A stretch of 64,000 nucleotides of DNA from Phycisphaerae bacterium. Its GTDB lineage: Bacteria; Planctomycetota; Phycisphaerae; UBA1845. The notes beneath the pieces are model-generated. The model was not told the DNA's origin, made no database searches, and saw nothing but the letters and a program-made list of their open reading frames with translations. A program made the position numbers and the translations under genes. Of the stretch, positions 62,774 to 64,000 are shown piece by piece (positions within the stretch are counted from its first letter, which is position 1; the number at the start of each line of letters is the position of its first letter). The stretch spans positions 352,067-416,066 of the forward strand of contig JAGFJJ010000048.1 in NCBI GenBank assembly GCA_024102815.1. The letters are read 5' to 3'.

Positions 62774-63176
62774 TCGCCAGCTAACATCGCTTCGAGCTTT
62801 CCGCCCAGTCCGGGGTCTTTCGCTCGTGGAAGTGCTGGCAGCGCTGGTCATCATGGGAGGAGCGGTGACGTCCCTGCTGCTCGTCCAAGCCCGCTCCGTT
62901 GAGCTGGTGCAGGACGCACGCCTCTCCTTGGACGCCGAGCGACTCGCTCGAGAACTCATCGCCGAATGGCGGCTGCAGAAGGTTGAGTTGGACACGCAGG
63001 ACGAGGGCGCGCTCGAGAATGGGTGGCGATGGGAACGAACGCAACGTCGCGCTGACATTTCCGAGCATAACGTCGCCTTGGAAATCACGCTTCGAATGGA
63101 GCACGTGACGGACATGTATCGTGGTGAACGGTGGATTCGGGAATTCGTGTGGCTAATCCGCCATGAAGATTCATAG
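62766..63176 (+). CDS. gspI: Minor pseudopilin GspI-like
   Basis: 136 residues from a TTG overlapping the end of gspH. Prepilin site PVRGLSLVEVLAALVIMGGA with Gly at -1 and Leu instead of Phe at +1. Head is short. Position and length fit GspI. Confidence 0.78.
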   Translation: MISRQLTSLRAFRPVRGLSLVEVLAALVIMGGAVTSLLLVQARSVELVQDARLSLDAERLARELIAEWRLQKVELDTQDEGALENGWRWERTQRRADISEHNVALEITLRMEHVTDMYRGERWIREFVWLIRHEDS

Positions 63177-63843
63177 ACCAATTCGAACGCACACTTGTGT
63201 CAACACGGCTGACGAGCAGCAGCGCGGACCGGCGTTCACGCTGGTCGAGGTGATGCTGGCCCTGTTGCTCACGAGCAGCGTCGTTGTCCTCGCCGGGACG
63301 GTCACCGTTCAGGTGGCCCAGACGGGCAAAGCCGCGCGGCAGACACTCGACCGGGAATGGCGCCGAGCCCAACTCGCACGGCGGTTCGCCGAGGATGTGG
63401 AACAGCGAATCACCTGGCTGCCCGAGAAGCCGGCGAGCCTCAGGATCAATAGCGAAGGGGCCCTGCTGAAGGTCATCAGCCTGGTACATCGCTCTGAACC
63501 CGATGCGGTGACTTCGCGGCGATTTCCCGCCAGAATCCGCTACTTTCTTGAACAGGCTTCCGGTATCGAAGGCCGGGGCCGGCTCATCCGCAGCATTTCC
63601 GATCTCACAATCACCGGGCACAAGGAATCACACGTCGTCGCGGAAGGGCTCTCTAGCGCGAAGATCGAAGTCTACATTGACGGTGAGTGGACGATGGCCA
63701 TGGAGTTAGATTCGAACCGGAGAGACAAAGAGATCGAAGCCGTTCGCCTCGTATGCGTTTGGGCGGACGACGGCCGGCCGCAAGCGTGGTCGAGAACGGT
63801 ACTGATCGAGTCTCCGGTCAAGAGGACGACCAAGAACCAATGA
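63163..63843 (+). CDS. gspJ: Minor pseudopilin GspJ-like
   Basis: 226 residues overlapping gspI by 14 bases. Prepilin site GPAFTLVEVMLALLLTSSVV (Ala at -1). Large head with SISDLTITGH and VEVYIDGEWTMAMEL-type strands, consistent with GspJ. Its stop overlaps a start codon (ATGA) of the following short gspK-like ORF. Confidence 0.8.
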   Translation: MKIHRPIRTHTCVNTADEQQRGPAFTLVEVMLALLLTSSVVVLAGTVTVQVAQTGKAARQTLDREWRRAQLARRFAEDVEQRITWLPEKPASLRINSEGALLKVISLVHRSEPDAVTSRRFPARIRYFLEQASGIEGRGRLIRSISDLTITGHKESHVVAEGLSSAKIEVYIDGEWTMAMELDSNRRDKEIEAVRLVCVWADDGRPQAWSRTVLIESPVKRTTKNQ

Positions 63844-63917
63844 AATGCGCAAGCTCCAAACCTCGGGGATTCGCCCTAGCCCGGATATTTCATGAGTTGA
63901 CGTTGATTCGCGCATAA
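63840..63917 (+). pseudogene. Broken gspK-like start
   Basis: An ATG overlapping the gspJ stop opens MKCASSKPRGFALARIFHEL and stops 25 codons on. The RGFAL prepilin-like start at the place of gspK suggests a truncated gspK, with its hydrophobic helix and head missing. No later frame in the remaining bases resumes it. Could be a real loss or an assembly indel. Confidence 0.5.
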
Positions 63918-63933
63918 GGAAGGCCTTCGAACC

Positions 63934-63942
63934 TGGTATGAT
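63934..63942 (+). promoter_or_regulatory. Possible extended -10 promoter element
   Basis: TGGTATGAT at 63934-63942 matches an extended -10 (TGn plus TATGAT), without a good -35. It lies 45 bases before a new ribosome site and start. Confidence 0.4.
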
Positions 63943-63986
63943 AGGGTTTGCTCCAACGCAATCATGCCGAGGCACGGAGGCCGTTC

Positions 63987-64000
63987 GTGACAGAGTGTAA
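63987..64000 (+). CDS. Start of the next gene (cut at window edge)
   Basis: A GTG at 63987 follows GGAGG with a six-base gap and opens GTG ACA GAG TGT, running off the window. Only four codons are visible, so the product cannot be told. By position it could be a GspL/PilM-type assembly protein. Confidence 0.4.

Noticed and set aside
1..64000. Prophage, transposon or CRISPR region
   Set aside because: No integrase, transposase, phage structural gene, direct terminal repeat pair or regularly spaced array was seen.

Overview
The window looks like chromosome of a planctomycete, most probably an uncultured member of the Phycisphaerae side of Planctomycetota. The pointers are three secreted proteins ending in an IPTL/PEP-CTERM-like tail ([IV]P-x-x-SEW, hydrophobic stretch, arginines), pseudopilins starting with AFTLIELLVV-type segments, lipoproteins with Asn/Asp-rich linkers, a DXS with the GDAS variant motif, high G+C, and many GTG/TTG starts. 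It is mostly core chromosome, with no phage, transposase, integrase or CRISPR array visible.

Layout. 0-6 kb: a PQQ-type sugar dehydrogenase cut by the window edge, a PH-domain membrane protein, two small unusual proteins (one with a poly-acidic tail, one with repeated DRR motifs), ATP sulfurylase (sat) and a DHH phosphoesterase. 6-10.4 kb: a strongly structured intergenic segment ending in a terminator (possible small RNA), three tandem Hsp20 chaperones, a DUF486 membrane protein, and a monoheme cytochrome c lipoprotein with an outer-membrane barrel. 10.9-18 kb: an oleD-like dehydrogenase followed on the same strand by a dissociated fatty-acid-synthase-like cluster (ketosynthase, ACP, two CrtI/phytoene-desaturase-like flavoproteins, dehydratase, FabI-like reductase). 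18-25 kb: TauE/SafE exporter, archease plus RtcB RNA ligase, a HEPN-like protein, a DUF1963 protein, and an 11-haem cytochrome c fused to a membrane cytochrome b. 25-30.5 kb: a rhomboid protease and a tandemly duplicated block with two IPTL-CTERM paralogues and decaying gene fragments.

30.7-40.4 kb: a cation/proton antiporter with a TrkA-N domain, DUF1648 and DUF2891 proteins, NAD kinase, then a minus-strand run of dxs, a polyprenyl diphosphate synthase, oleB and oleA. 40.8-49 kb: a zinc metalloprotease lipoprotein, RNase E/G with its DUF2344 neighbour, and a PTS block (ptsI, ptsH, EIIA, hpf) with a DUF502 protein. 49-56.3 kb: a pseudopilin, 6-phosphofructokinase, tRNA-Val(GAC), gamma-glutamyltransferase, and two lipoproteins. 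56.5-64 kb: a type II secretion operon gspD-E-F-G-H-I-J with a broken gspK-like remnant after it.

The most interesting reading is that the window holds three of the four olefin-biosynthesis genes (oleA and oleB together, oleD about 27 kb away), and that oleD heads a specialised acyl-chain cluster with two desaturase-like enzymes. This gene set recalls the loci proposed for ladderane lipids in anammox planctomycetes. The cluster may make an unusual unsaturated acyl chain that OleA joins head to head into a long-chain hydrocarbon. That product is inference; the gene content is what the sequence shows.
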